A stretch of 64,000 bases of DNA, from contig JBITNC010000001.1 of assembly GCA_050084985.1 (NCBI GenBank), positions 107,136,001 through 107,200,000 on the forward strand. The letters are read 5' to 3'. This document shows, in pieces, positions 32,007-42,484 of the stretch. This stretch comes from Nageia nagi. Its lineage: Eukaryota; Pinophyta. A program made the position numbers and the translations under genes. The notes under the pieces are model-generated. The model saw only the letters and a program-made list of their open reading frames with translations, did not search any database and had not been told where the DNA came from. Numbering within the stretch: position 1 is the stretch's first letter; every line of letters starts with the position of its first letter.

Positions 32007-33438
32007 TTTATTTTATTTTGCATATATTTCTTTATTTTAGATATATCTTGGTTTGGTCTTGTGATAGATGAGGATTTTCTCCCACAAGTGCTGGTTAATT
32101 TTGATGTTGACATTTGGCATGATATTATTGGACCTCATTTAATTAGGGTTAATTTGAGTTGAATTTCATTTGAATTTACTTTAGGGTTAGGGCAACACTT
32201 GAAAACCATAAATAGTCCTAATGGGCTCATTTGTGGAGGAGGATGATTATTTTTGCAAGAGAAGCTATTTTTGAGAATTTGTTAAGACTTTGATGCTATC
32301 TTGTATGAATGTTGAGCACAATATAACAAATCAATGCTTGTTTCACTTAATGGGATTGGAGACGTGAGTACTTATACTTGTTGTTTGCTTATGGTTATTG
32401 TATGACTTATGTGCATTTCTCGCAAGTATCTGCTTGTTAGAAAGTTGAATGAATATCTTATGAAGTTGTATGGTTGCCATTTGATGAACATTGTCAACTC
32501 TTTTGCATGTAATGGGTGTATGCTAATGAATTCCCTTCCATGTCATTTGGTTTGAGGTGTTACTCATGTTATGGTGTTTGACAACACTACTATAGGCTCC
32601 TTCTTACATGCAATCTGGACTTAATCGTTTGATGTGAGGTTGGATTAGTGGGTACACATCTCATAATTAAGCCGGAAAGGAAGTGACCTAGCCTCTGCCC
32701 CATGGGTGAACTCATTCTTGAATGAACTCTTACCATGTGCCATCATCCCTGCATTGCACTTTTCTTACCTTATCACTTTGTTACTCCTCTCAATTGGTGC
32801 AAAACAAGTTTGAGTCCTACAATAAACGTGGTTAATAGTTGCTGCCTCTACCCTTCCACTGAGCATTCCAAGTATAGCTACTATCACCATCACAAGAGAT
32901 ATTTTACGATACTAGAAAGCTTGGGGTAGCCAGTCCTTACAAGTGGAGATTAGTAATGTAACCTCGATCACATGTTGGATGCCTTTCCAGTTATCACTTA
33001 GGTGGTCTTTGTAAGTGGAAGGAAAAACATCCCAACAAGGCTGCAAGAATAAGATCCATCCTAGGTGATTGTTAGGTTAAGGAACTGTATTTCAAAGCAT
33101 GGGAAGAGCTTAAATGCACTCTTCCAAGTTCCAAAGGAGAAACATTGAGCCCTTAGTTAATGTTAGAAGGCATTCCAAAATATTTCCAATATTGAAAAGT
33201 CTTACATATGTGGAGGGGTAAGTGATCAGAACGTGTAATTGAATCTTTCACTGTCGTAGGCCTAGTCGTTCTATGACTGAATGCGCCTGTTTGAAGATTG
33301 AAACCTGTCTAATTTGCCTTGTATTTTCCCTTTTAATATTGCCTGTCAGACCATCTTTACCCATCACTGCAGTAAGAGTTTCCTGTCACCTGTGAACATT
33401 AGAGAATGTCCCGCATTGCTCCTAAATGTAGCTTCTAG
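32007..33438. other. Intron DNA without an assignable feature
   Basis: About 1.4 kb containing short ORFs only. 32090-32330 has LTR-like composition, including AGGGTTAGGG and ACCATAAATAG, but no matching partner LTR or TG/CA pair was found. The rest is unassigned. Confidence 0.4.
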
Positions 33439-33443
33439 GAGCC

Positions 33444-34606
33444 TGATCCAAAATTTGGATCCCTTTGACATTCAGTAATCTCCATTTCAGTGTGTTCATT
33501 GTGATCGTCCTGTCTTCAGCTTTCTGACGCTTCTTTCGGATCGTGAATCCAAGTCCGTATGTGGAAGATATGGTATTAAGTCAGTTTGTGTATTTTAAGA
33601 AAAAAATATTAAAAAAAAAAGGATTAAAAAAAAAAAATATTGTTTGCGCGGCCAATGTAGGCGGGACCCGCCACCGTGGAGACCATGCAGGAGGAGAAGG
33701 TGTGACAGGGCCTGCGGAGCGCCGCGTGGAGGTGACGAGGCAGGAACCATGTGACAAGGACCGCATGGAATTTGACCGTCCGTGCGACCGCCAAGCCACC
33801 TGCGCGCGATCGCAAGCTCGGCCGCCCGCGCGCGATCGCAAACCAAGCCGTCTGACCGCCAATCGAGCTGTCTGACCACTAGCTAAGCCGCCCGCGTGTG
33901 ACCGCCCGTCTGATCGTTTGACCGCCCATTTGAGCCTGCCACGTGTCGCCACACAGCGCACCCATCCGATTTTAAGTTTTTTTTAACGTATTTTGGTGTT
34001 TCAAAGGTTTTTTGGTGATTTTTGATTCGCCTAAGGTCCTATTATTAGGCTGAGTTAATCCTATAAGCCTGAAACAATCCAGAAAGCGTATTGTTTTGAT
34101 TTTAGAGCTCGTTTTTGGGAGATTTTTACAACCATTTGAGCCCAAATTTGACAAGAAGATCAAAGAGGTTAATGGGTATTTGAAAATAGGTTTTGTATGG
34201 AATTTTCTAGTTGTAATACTCTCTAATTTTAGCCCCCAAAAATTGTATAAAAGGGGAGCAAATTGGAAGTGAAAAAAAGGAGGATTCAGGAAAGTTGTTT
34301 TCAGTTCTTGTTGTGATTTTCAGAGTTGTGAGTGTGTTGTGAATGTGAGAGGAGGTTTTGAAGGAACATGGAGGCCTTGTAAAGCGATTCCACCCATTGA
34401 TAGTAGAGAGCTTTTGAGCTGGATGTAGCCCACACTGGGTGAACTAGGATAAATTTTGCTTGTCTCTTTCTATGGTGAATGCTTTTCTCTTCTCTGTGTT
34501 TACAATTTCTTTCCTGATTTTCCTTTACAAGCACTTAATTGTTTTAAGTGTGAATTGATCCTAGAAAAGGTTAAATTGAAATTTTAATCTTATAGTTTAT
34601 GGATCA
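33444..34606 (+). repeat. Gypsy-1 5' LTR
   Basis: 1,163 bp starting TGATCCA and ending TGGATCA, a 7-bp terminal inverted repeat. The start contains the near-perfect palindrome GATCCAAA-A-TTTGGATC. A CpG-dense GC-rich block at about 33640-33960 stands out in AT-rich DNA. TATAAAAG at 34246-34253 is the probable TATA box. Confidence 0.95.
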
Positions 34607-34610
34607 AGTT

Positions 34611-34622
34611 TGGTATCAGAGC
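34611..34622 (+). promoter_or_regulatory. Gypsy-1 primer binding site
   Basis: TGGTATCAGAGC four bases after the 5' LTR; initiator Met tRNA type. Confidence 0.93.
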
Positions 34623-34792
34623 AGTTGAAATCATTGGGATAACCTATATTTTTGAGATTGTTGTTGGTGTTTGGAAAGTGTTCTTGCATGTATACCAGGT
34701 GACCAAGCAAGAAAGGAGAAGGAGAATTTGTGGAGGAGGATCCAGAAATTGGTTCTAGAGTTTGGCTAAGGAAGCAAAGAGAGCTTGGAGCC

Positions 34793-34894
34793 ATGGCCAA
34801 TGAAGGAGGGTCTAATGTGGAAAAGCAAATTGTTGATCTCTCCACAATGTTCCAGAAGATGTCTCTACAATTCCAACATTTTCAAGAACAATAA
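34793..34894 (+). pseudogene. Gypsy-1 gag N-terminus, truncated by a stop
   Basis: ATG 34793 in good context (GCCATGG) starts a 33-residue frame (MANEGGSNVEKQIVDLS) ending at TAA 34892. The frame then continues as NEGETSE-like coding until about 34975, where the conserved gag domain takes over in another frame. So the natural gag start is separated from the rest by a stop and a frame change. Confidence 0.75.
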
Positions 34895-34959
34895 TACAAG
34901 AAAAATGAAGGTGAAACTAGTGAATGTAATAAAATTGACAATGATGTTACACAGTGTTT

Positions 34960-36929
34960 TTCAAAGTTCTCCTTTGAAATTGGAAGTTAAATTTGATTTG
35001 CCTAATTTTATTGGAGAAGTGAATGCTGAGAAGTTAGACCATTGGATTAAACAAATTGAAGTATATTGTAAAATTCAAAGAATTGTAAGAGATGAGGATA
35101 AAATCCAATTAGCAACTCTTAAAATGAGTGATAATGCACTTGTTTGGTGGGAAAGTTGTTTGCAAAGTAAGAATGAATCAATTCAAGCTTGTATTGCTTC
35201 TTGGACCCATTTTGTACAATTGCTTAGAAATCAGTTTTATCCTTTGGGTTATCGACAAAAGGCAATCATGGAATGGCAAACTTTCCCTCAAGGCAAAGGG
35301 CAAAGTGTGCAAGAATACACTACGGAATTCCGAAGAAGAGCTGCCATGCTAGGTATTCCTCTTGATTCCCAAGATACTCTTCTTAAGTATATTGGTGGTT
35401 TGCATAATTATTTAAGGCATACAATATTGATGTTTGATCCAAATGATTTGGATAAAGTTTGTGTACAAGCCACTCACTTAGAAGAAGGGGGAAAATTCAT
35501 TAAGGATGGGAAAAAGAAAAATGCTTCCAATAATAATAGTAATAATGATTCTGAAAAGAACAAAGGAAAGGGGAAAAAGAAAACTATGTCTACTACACAA
35601 AAAGAGAAGTCTAAATATGTATGTACACATTGTCAAAAAGAAGGTCATTTAGAGGCTAAATGTTGGAAATTGCATTCTGAATTACGCCCTAAACCTAAGG
35701 GTCAAAAGAAACAAACAAATACTGTTACTAAGGAAATTGAAGATGGTTCAGATGTAGATGATAAAATGGCATGTATGGTTTTGCATAATACACCTAATGA
35801 AGATGAGAAAAAGAAGAAAATTGAACTTTTTCACATCAAGGTGCAAGCTAAGAAGATTAGGATTGATACATTGTTTGATTCTAGATCTCAAGCTAACTTA
35901 ATTGCAGAAAAGTATGTCAAATCACTTGCACTCACTACTCAACCTCATCCAAACCCATATCCATTGGGATGGGTTAATAAAAATTCAAAGTTAAAGGTAA
36001 CACAACAATGCAAGTTGCAATTTGGGATTAATAGGGAGTACATTGATGAAGTTTTACTTGATGTTGTTCTTTTGGATATTTGTGGGATTGTGCTTGGTAG
36101 TCCTTATCTATGGGAAAGAGATGCTTTATTTTATAGAAAGGAAAACAAATATAGACTCATTAAAGATGGAATTGAATACATGGTTAGTGCTCATCAAAAC
36201 AAGAAAAAGGATATTTCTTTGATTACTACAGGACAAGCAAAGAGACTAATTAATACAGGACAAATGTTTGTACTTGCAATGGTGAAATCTCAAGATGAAG
36301 TAGAAATCATAAAGGCACTTGAGAATTGTGAACCACAATACAAAGAAGTAAAAGAGGTAATTTCTGAATTTGAAGATTTATTTCAAGTACCTAAAGAACT
36401 TCCACCAAAAAGAGATATACAACATGAGATTCAATTACATCCTGATGTTGCACTTCCTAATATTGGCTTATATAGAAATTCTGTTTTGGAAACTGAAGAA
36501 ATTAAGAAACAAGTCAAGGAATTGTTAGATCAAGGAGTCATTAGACCTAGCACATCACCATGTGGATCTCCTATTGTTATAATTCCAAAGAAAGATGGAA
36601 CTTGGCGTATGTGTGTTGATTACAGGGCACTAAATAAGATCATGGTTAAAAATCGATATCCTTTGCCACGTATTGATGATTTAATGGATCAATTACAAAA
36701 AGTTAGACTTTTCACAAAATTGGATCTAAGAAGTGGTTATCATCAAGTACGAGTTAAAGAAGAGGATGTGTGGAAAACTGCTTTTAAAACTAGGCAAGGA
36801 TTGTTTGAATGGTTGGTTTTACCGTTTGGATTATATAATGCTCCAGTACTTGCTTTGCCTAATCTTCAGAAAACTTTTGAAATTGAAACTGATGCTAATG
36901 ACTATGCTATGGGTGTAGTTTTATTGTAG
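34960..36929 (+). pseudogene. Gypsy-1 gag, protease and N-terminal half of reverse transcriptase
   Basis: Frame open to TAG 36927. It encodes the retrotransposon gag domain (LPNFIGEV, ALVWWESCLQ, YTTEFRRRA), a Lys-rich linker, a CX2CX4HX4C zinc knuckle at about 35626-35667 (CTHCQKEGHLEAKC), and a protease whose active-site triplet reads DSR in LFDSRSQANLI where the family has a glycine. RT starts with VIRPSTSPCGSPIV, KKDGTWRMCVDYRALN and KLDLRSGYHQVR, then jumps in frame from LPFGLYNAP to VLALPNLQK, skipping the YxDD catalytic block and thumb. It ends in RNase H (FEIETDANDYAMGVVL). Confidence 0.9.
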
Positions 36930-37718
36930 GAAAAACATCCGATTTGCTATCACTTGGAAATGTTTACCAGTGCGGTAAGAAACTATCCCACCTATGACAA
37001 AGAGTTGTATGCATTAGTTCAAAGTGTTAAGAAATGGAAGCACTATTTGGTAGGTAAAGAGACAATAATTCATACAGACCATCAACCCTTGCAATATCTT
37101 CAGTCACAATCTAAGTTGCAACAATCTAGGCACTTTCGTTGGATGGGATTCTTGCAACAATTTCATTTGGTGATTAAGTACAAGAAGGGTACTCAAAATA
37201 AAATTGCTGATATGTTGTCTAGGCCTCCAATAGTTGCTAGTGTTGTGATTCTGCAAAATAGTTCTTTAATGCATGACGGGTATAAAGAACAATATGTGGT
37301 TGATCCTGATTTCCAAAATGTCTATCATAGATTGAGTCTTGGTAATGAGGTTGTAAATTATGACTTTCATTTGCATGATGGATTACTTTTTCATTTGGGC
37401 AAACTTTGTATTTCTAATGGTGAGAGGAATGATTTGATTAGGGAAGCTCATACTTCTCGTATTTCAGGGCACTTTGGTGTTGGGAAAACTCTTGCTAATC
37501 TACAAAGGTATTGTTATTGGCCTAAAATGCAAGAAAATGTATCTAGATATATTAGAGGTTGTATGTTATGCCGTGTAAGCAAACCCAATAACAGGAAATT
37601 TGGTCTTTATATGCCATTGTCCGTTCCTACACGACCATGGGAGAGTATTTCTATGGATTTTGTTGGAGGTTTATCTATGTCTAAAAGAGGTCATGATTAT
37701 TTATGTGGTTGTGGATAG
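36930..37718 (+). pseudogene. Gypsy-1 RNase H end and integrase zinc domain
   Basis: Same frame as the preceding segment after a TAG at 36927-36929. It encodes the rest of RNase H (YPTYDKELYALV, HTDHQPL, ADMLSRPP), then the integrase HHCC zinc finger (HTSRISGHFGVGKT, YWPKMQENV, CMLCRVSK) and the start of the catalytic core (SISMDFVGGL). It stops at a TAG at 37716; the core resumes in another frame from about 37700, marking a one-base frameshift. Confidence 0.9.
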
Positions 37719-38721
37719 ATTCAGTAAGATGTGTATTCTAATCCCATGTAAAAAGACTGTGACAGGTCAAGAGGCAGCTAATCTTTTCTTTACTTATGTG
37801 TGGGTACATTTTGGTCTTCCTACTTCTATCATTTCTGACAGGGATTCCAGGTTTCTTAGAAAATTTTGGACTTCTTTGTGGGAAAGGATGGACACTAAGC
37901 TAAAGAGGAGTACAACTTTTCATCCACAGACAGATGGTCAAACAGAGGTGGTAAACAGGACGGTGGTACACCTATTACAGGGTTATTGTGGTAAGCATCC
38001 TAAAACTTGGGATGAGCATTTGAATTATATACAGCATGCATATAATCGGGCTTTACATTCTTCTACTAACAAAACACCTTTTGAGACTTGTTTTGGTTAT
38101 TTGCCAAAATCACCTTTTGATATGGCTTTTGCTTCAACGAGTGATGGAGATATAGTTCTTCATAATGAGGAGCGGGCAAAGAATTTTATTGAGAGGATCG
38201 GATTGATTCATCAGAAGGTAAAAGAATAGTTGGAGAAGATTCAGGCCAAGTATAAAGAGAGGCATGATCGTCATCGGGTGGATCATAAATTTCAGGTTGG
38301 GGATCAAGTATGGCTTCATCTCAGTAAGGAGAGACAGCATGGTAAGGGAAAGAAGTTGAAACAAATAAGGTATGGTCCATTTACCATTATTGGTCAAGTT
38401 GGAGATAATGCATTTCGGTTGGACTTACCACCCTATATGCAAATGTATTCTGTTATTAATGTTGAGAACTTGAAGTTGTACGAACCAGCCTTAGTTGCAG
38501 AAGATACAGATGTTATGTTACCGTCAATTGAGGATTTAGCCCCTGAGCACATGAATGTGTTGGTTGAGGATGCAGTATTGGAAAAGAAGCAACGATCATC
38601 TTGTAGTGGCATACATGAGGTGTGGCGTATTGGAGTGAAGGGCCAACATCCACACAAGGCCAAGTGGTATGCAGTTGATTGGGTGAGGGAGCTCTACCCT
38701 CACTTCATTTCATCATCCTAA
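37700..38721 (+). pseudogene. Gypsy-1 integrase core and C-terminus
   Basis: Continues the integrase in a shifted frame: VVVDRFSKM, second Asp in IISDRDSRF, catalytic Glu in TDGQTEVVNRT, and PFETCFGY. After a TAG at 38227-38229 the same frame encodes the C-terminal domain with the GPF-type module (IRYGPFTIIG), ending in VWRIGVKGQHP...WVRELYPHF. Whether that tail is a diverged chromodomain cannot be told by eye. The first catalytic Asp is in the preceding segment. Confidence 0.9.
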
Positions 38722-38750
38722 ATGCTTTTGGGGACAAAAGCTCTCTCTCA

Positions 38751-38761
38751 GTGGGGAGGAA
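38751..38761 (+). promoter_or_regulatory. Gypsy-1 polypurine tract
   Basis: GTGGGGAGGAA directly before the 3' LTR TGATCC; expected composition and place. Confidence 0.85.
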
Positions 38762-40092
38762 TGATCCAAAATTTGGATCCCTTCAACATTCAAGAATCTC
38801 CATTTCAGTGTGTTCATTGTGATCGTCCTGTCTTCAGCTTTTCGACACTTCTTTCAGATCGTGAATCCGAATCCGTATGTGGAAGATATGGTATTAAGTT
38901 AGTTTGTGTATTTTGAGAAAAAAAAATTAAAAAAAAAGGATTAAAAAAAAAAAATATTGTTTGCGCGGCCAATGTAGGCGGGACCCGCCACCGTGGAGAC
39001 CACGTAGGAGGAGAAGGCGTGACAGGGCCTGTGGAGCGCCGCGTGGAGGTGACGAGGCAGGGACCATGTGACAAGGACCGCGTGGAATTTGATCATCCGC
39101 ACGACCGCCAACCCGCACGACTGCCAAGCCGCCTACGCGCGATCACCAGCTCGTCCGCCCGCGTGCGACCGCCAGCTCGTCCGCCCGCGTGCGACCGCCA
39201 GCTCGTCCGCCCGCGTGCGACCGCCAGCTCGTCCGCCCGTGCGCGACCGCCAGCTCGTCCGCCCGTGCGCGACCGCCAGCTCGTCCGCCCGTGCGCGACC
39301 ACCAGCTCGTCCGCCCGTGCGCGATCGCCAACCGAGCCGTCTGATCGCCAACCGAGCTGTCTGACCGCTAGCTAAGCTGCCCGCGTGTGACCGCCTGTCT
39401 GACCGTTTGACCGCCCACGTTAGCCTGCCACGTGTCGTCACCACAGCGCACCCGCTCGATTTTAAGTTTTTTTAACGTATTTTGGTGTTTCAAAGGTTTT
39501 TTGGTGATTTTTGATTCGCCTAAGGTCTTATTATTAGGCTGAGTTAATCCTGTAAGCCTGAAACAGTCCAGAGAGGGTATTGTTTTGATTTCAGAGCTCG
39601 TTTTTGGGAGATTTTTACAACCATTTGAGCCCAAATTTGACAGGAAGATCAAGGAGGTTAATGGGTATTTGAAAATAGGTTTTGTATGGAATTTTCTAGT
39701 TGTAATACTCTCCAATTTTAGCCCCCAAAAATTGTATAAAAGGGGAGCAAATTGGAAGTGAAAAAAAGGAGGATTCAGGAAAGTTGTTTTCAGTTCTTGT
39801 GATTTTCAGAGCTGTGAGTGTGTTGTGAATGTGAGAGGAGGTTTTGAAGGACCATGGAGGCCTTGTAAAGTGATTCCACCCATTGATAGTAGAGAGCTTT
39901 CGAGCTAGATGTAGCCCACACTGGGTGAACCAGGATATATTTTACTTGTCTCTTTCTATGGTGAATGCTTTTCTCTTCTCTGTGTTTAAAATTTCTTTCC
40001 TGATTTTCCTTTACAAGCACTTAATTGTTTTAAGTGTGAATTGATCCTAGAAAAGGTTAAATTGAAATTTTAATCTTATAGTTTATGGATCA
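38762..40092 (+). repeat. Gypsy-1 3' LTR, enlarged by a minisatellite
   Basis: 1,331 bp, 168 longer than the 5' LTR. The difference is mainly a GC-rich 26-bp tandem repeat in the middle. Ends TGATCCA and TGGATCA as in the 5' LTR; TATAAAAG near 39735. Substitutions against the 5' LTR are a few percent by eye, so the insertion is older than Copia-1. Confidence 0.95.
39157..39338 (+). repeat. 26-bp GC-rich minisatellite in the Gypsy-1 3' LTR
   Basis: Seven consecutive units of the form AGCTCGTCCGCCCG plus GTGCGACCGCC or GCGCGACCGCC. The three upstream units share CGTGCGAC, the downstream ones TGCGCGAC, showing stepwise duplication. The 5' LTR has about one equivalent unit, AGCTCGGCCGCCC near 33811. 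Confidence 0.95.
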
Positions 40093-40097
40093 GAGCC

Positions 40098-42484
40098 AAG
40101 AACCACTGACCTTCCATGAATCTTTTCTATGTTGTACTAAACCTATTCATCTTCCATTGATCATGATAAAATCTCTCTTTGTAAACCACACAATAATTGG
40201 CTTAGAGCAAGATGTGGAGCCTGATAGCTGCATTCTGCCCATCAGGCCATGCAAACAAATGTACCAAGTCCTCAAAATATTGCTATAAGCAATGCTGTCA
40301 CAAAAAAAGCCTAGCTGTGGGGTCTTCCCCTTTGTTAGTGATGAAGTTGCCTGCTGGAATTGTATTCTCCTGGTCAGTACCCATTAATAACAGACCAGGT
40401 TGTGAAACCTATTGCCTTTAAAAACCTACTATGAGAAAATAATACTTTGGTAAGCCTTGCAAGTTTTGTACAATAATTTGAGAATGAACCTTTCTTCACT
40501 ACCAGAAGTGTGTGAAAAGCGACATCAATATCAACACCAAAGTGTCCAAATTCCACTTAAACAAACCAAGCCCGGAAACCGCTCAGCAACCTTCATTGTG
40601 CTCCAAAATGACGTAGGACTGGAACATGGGCATTCTGGGACAGGGGTGCAAGAACATGGGCAATCTAGGTCTAAGAGGACCAGATCGAGGAAGAGATGCC
40701 CAAAGAGGTTTACACTTGCAGGTCAGCAATCAAAACAGTAGAACTAAGCCTATTTCAGCATAAACACATCAGAGACTTAACAAAGAAAGATGAGGAAACG
40801 ATTTTCTTCTATTACTCAGTTACACAACAGCAATGACAAGACAAGCTACATATACGAATTCATTCTTTACCACACTCTCTACTACAATCAACTGATACTA
40901 ATCTACTATAAGGACTGAGAATGAGACTTCGTCTTTCCTTCAATTACTACTTCCTAACTATCATACAAGAGAATATGCAAGTTACAGTTACAAGTATTGT
41001 TACAATCTTGAAGTGGACACTTGTGAAATAGAAGAATGTGAGTTAGATTTGTCTTTTGCATCTTTGGTCAGCATCATATTTCCAACAAAGTGCTTTTAAT
41101 ATTTAAGGACATGAAAATGATCTTAATTGGTAATCTTCATCAGATTCCTGTTCTTAATGAATGAAAAGGCATTACACAAACAAATTTTAGCTCCATTTGT
41201 ACACAAGGAAGGAGATCAATGAATAAAGAAGGTTTATTTTGTTTTTCATTTGAAATGAAGGTCAATAGCATGGTCGTCTATGCATTTGTCTTGGAGATCC
41301 TACTTTTTGGCTTGTCTATTTTCATGCAACAAGGAATCATGATAACTTACCCCATTGAATTTTGGAATATTTTCTTTGGGTACAGATACTTCTGTTCTCT
41401 GATTTACCATGCATGGCCTCATTATGGTATTTTAGGCTTTATGGTTTCCTTCTTTCCTTGGCATATGCAAAGAATTCAGATCTTCATCATGGAGCTTCCT
41501 TCTCTTTGCTTTCTTAGGTACTTTTTGTTGATAACAAAATTCTCTGCCACTTATTGATATTCTTTACGCTTCTTTGACCCTTGATGTTGTGCATCTACTA
41601 AATACCAGATTATTCAAGTTTTAAGTCCAGTTTTATGGCATTTTGCAAGCAAAAGCGTTTTCATCTCTGTCATATAAAGATGCTCAAATATTAGTTTTGT
41701 AGCCAGCTAAGCCCGACAATATTCTTTTAGTTATTTTTAGCTTCCAAATCTACAGCAGATATTCTTGTGATATACTTTTCTCATGTTTTAGTGTATGACA
41801 TTGTAATCAGCTTGCCCCAGAAGCACCAGGAAATTGGTATTTTGATAGTTTTCCATTTGAGCATATGGCTTATTATTTGCATTTTTTTCCAGTATTTGTT
41901 TGTAATCGTGATCTGAAAAGTTAAGCAATCCTTGGCCATGGAGAATGCTAGATCACTTAAGAGATTGTTGAGTTTGAATCAGCATATATCCCATTTCATC
42001 ACTACAAGATTATTGAGAACCACAAGCTGAGTATTGACTTCCTCTTTTGCTATGGTCTTCAAAGAGTAGAGAATATTAAAGTTGAATTTTTCAGGGAGTT
42101 ATACGATAGTCATGGTTTACGAGCTTCAGATATGCGATGAATGTTGCCAGACTAATGCCATACATCACAACGACAAGTATTTTCTCTTTAATGAAGTGAT
42201 ATATGCAATGTGCAAAGCATCAATAATTCGTAGCACATACGTTAGGTGATTTATGACTTTATTGTCATCTATGAATTGGCCTTTTTTGATGACAGAAATT
42301 GTTTGAGGCTCCATTTCATGCTGTTCTTCTGGAAATACTTGTTTCCGAATTCTGGCATATTGTAAATTATCATTGCCCCTACTTGTGATTGATGTGATAG
42401 AATGCTATTTATAATTCCTTTTTCAGCTTATGTTTCTATATAAGTTAATGTATTGTAGGTTGTAATTTATTTTTTGATTTGCAG
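40098..42484. other. 3' part of the PPR intron, no feature seen
   Basis: 2.4 kb between Gypsy-1 and exon 2. ORFs such as 41219-41557 have no recognisable domain and no close repeat partner in the window. The last 60 bases are T-rich with TTAATG as a possible branch-point region before TTTGCAG. Confidence 0.55.

Larger units (their letters stand above)
33444..40092 (+). mobile_element. Gypsy-1: full-length but defective Ty3/Gypsy element, TSD GAGCC
   Basis: A 6,649-bp element with LTRs 33444-34606 and 38762-40092 and perfect 5-bp duplications GAGCC at 33439-33443 and 40093-40097. Order inside is PBS, gag, protease, RT (deleted in part), RNase H, integrase, polypurine tract; integrase after RNase H defines Gypsy. 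Defects: stop and frame change at the gag N-terminus, an arginine in the protease active site, loss of the RT catalytic core, a TAG before RNase H, a frameshift and a TAG in integrase. It lies in the PPR intron in the same orientation as the gene. Confidence 0.96.
10850..42484 (+). other. 31,635-bp intron of the PPR gene
   Basis: The intron opens GTTCAT after CAG and closes TTTTTTGATTTGCAG before ATTTCTGAG. Joining the exons gives HALQ-ISEW in phase 0, which matches the continuous motif of the protein family, so donor, acceptor, orientation and phase all agree. Three LTR elements (12552-21297, 22151-30793, 33444-40092) make up 24,038 bp, about 76 percent; a SINE and older repeats fill part of the rest. 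Introns of tens of kilobases swollen by retrotransposons are known in conifers. Splicing across this distance is inferred from sequence, not shown. Confidence 0.85.

Noticed and set aside
33581-33961. Arg/Gly-rich ORFs in the Gypsy-1 LTRs, also at 39019-39444
   Set aside because: Open on several frames and both strands because of GC-rich repeats (RADELAVARG-type periodicity); they are products of the minisatellite, not genes.
34785-34970. Gypsy-1 gag start at 34785
   Set aside because: That codon is TTG and the first 60 residues in this frame are not gag-like; the gag start is ATG 34793 in another frame, with a stop and frame change before the conserved domain.
38560-38715. Chromodomain at the Gypsy-1 integrase C-terminus
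   Set aside because: VWRIGVKGQHP...WVRELYPHF has aromatic residues in roughly the right region, but the canonical aromatic cage pattern could not be placed by eye.
41219-41557. 112-codon ORF in the intron as a membrane protein gene
   Set aside because: Hydrophobic composition follows from T-rich DNA; no domain, no promoter, no similarity that I can name.
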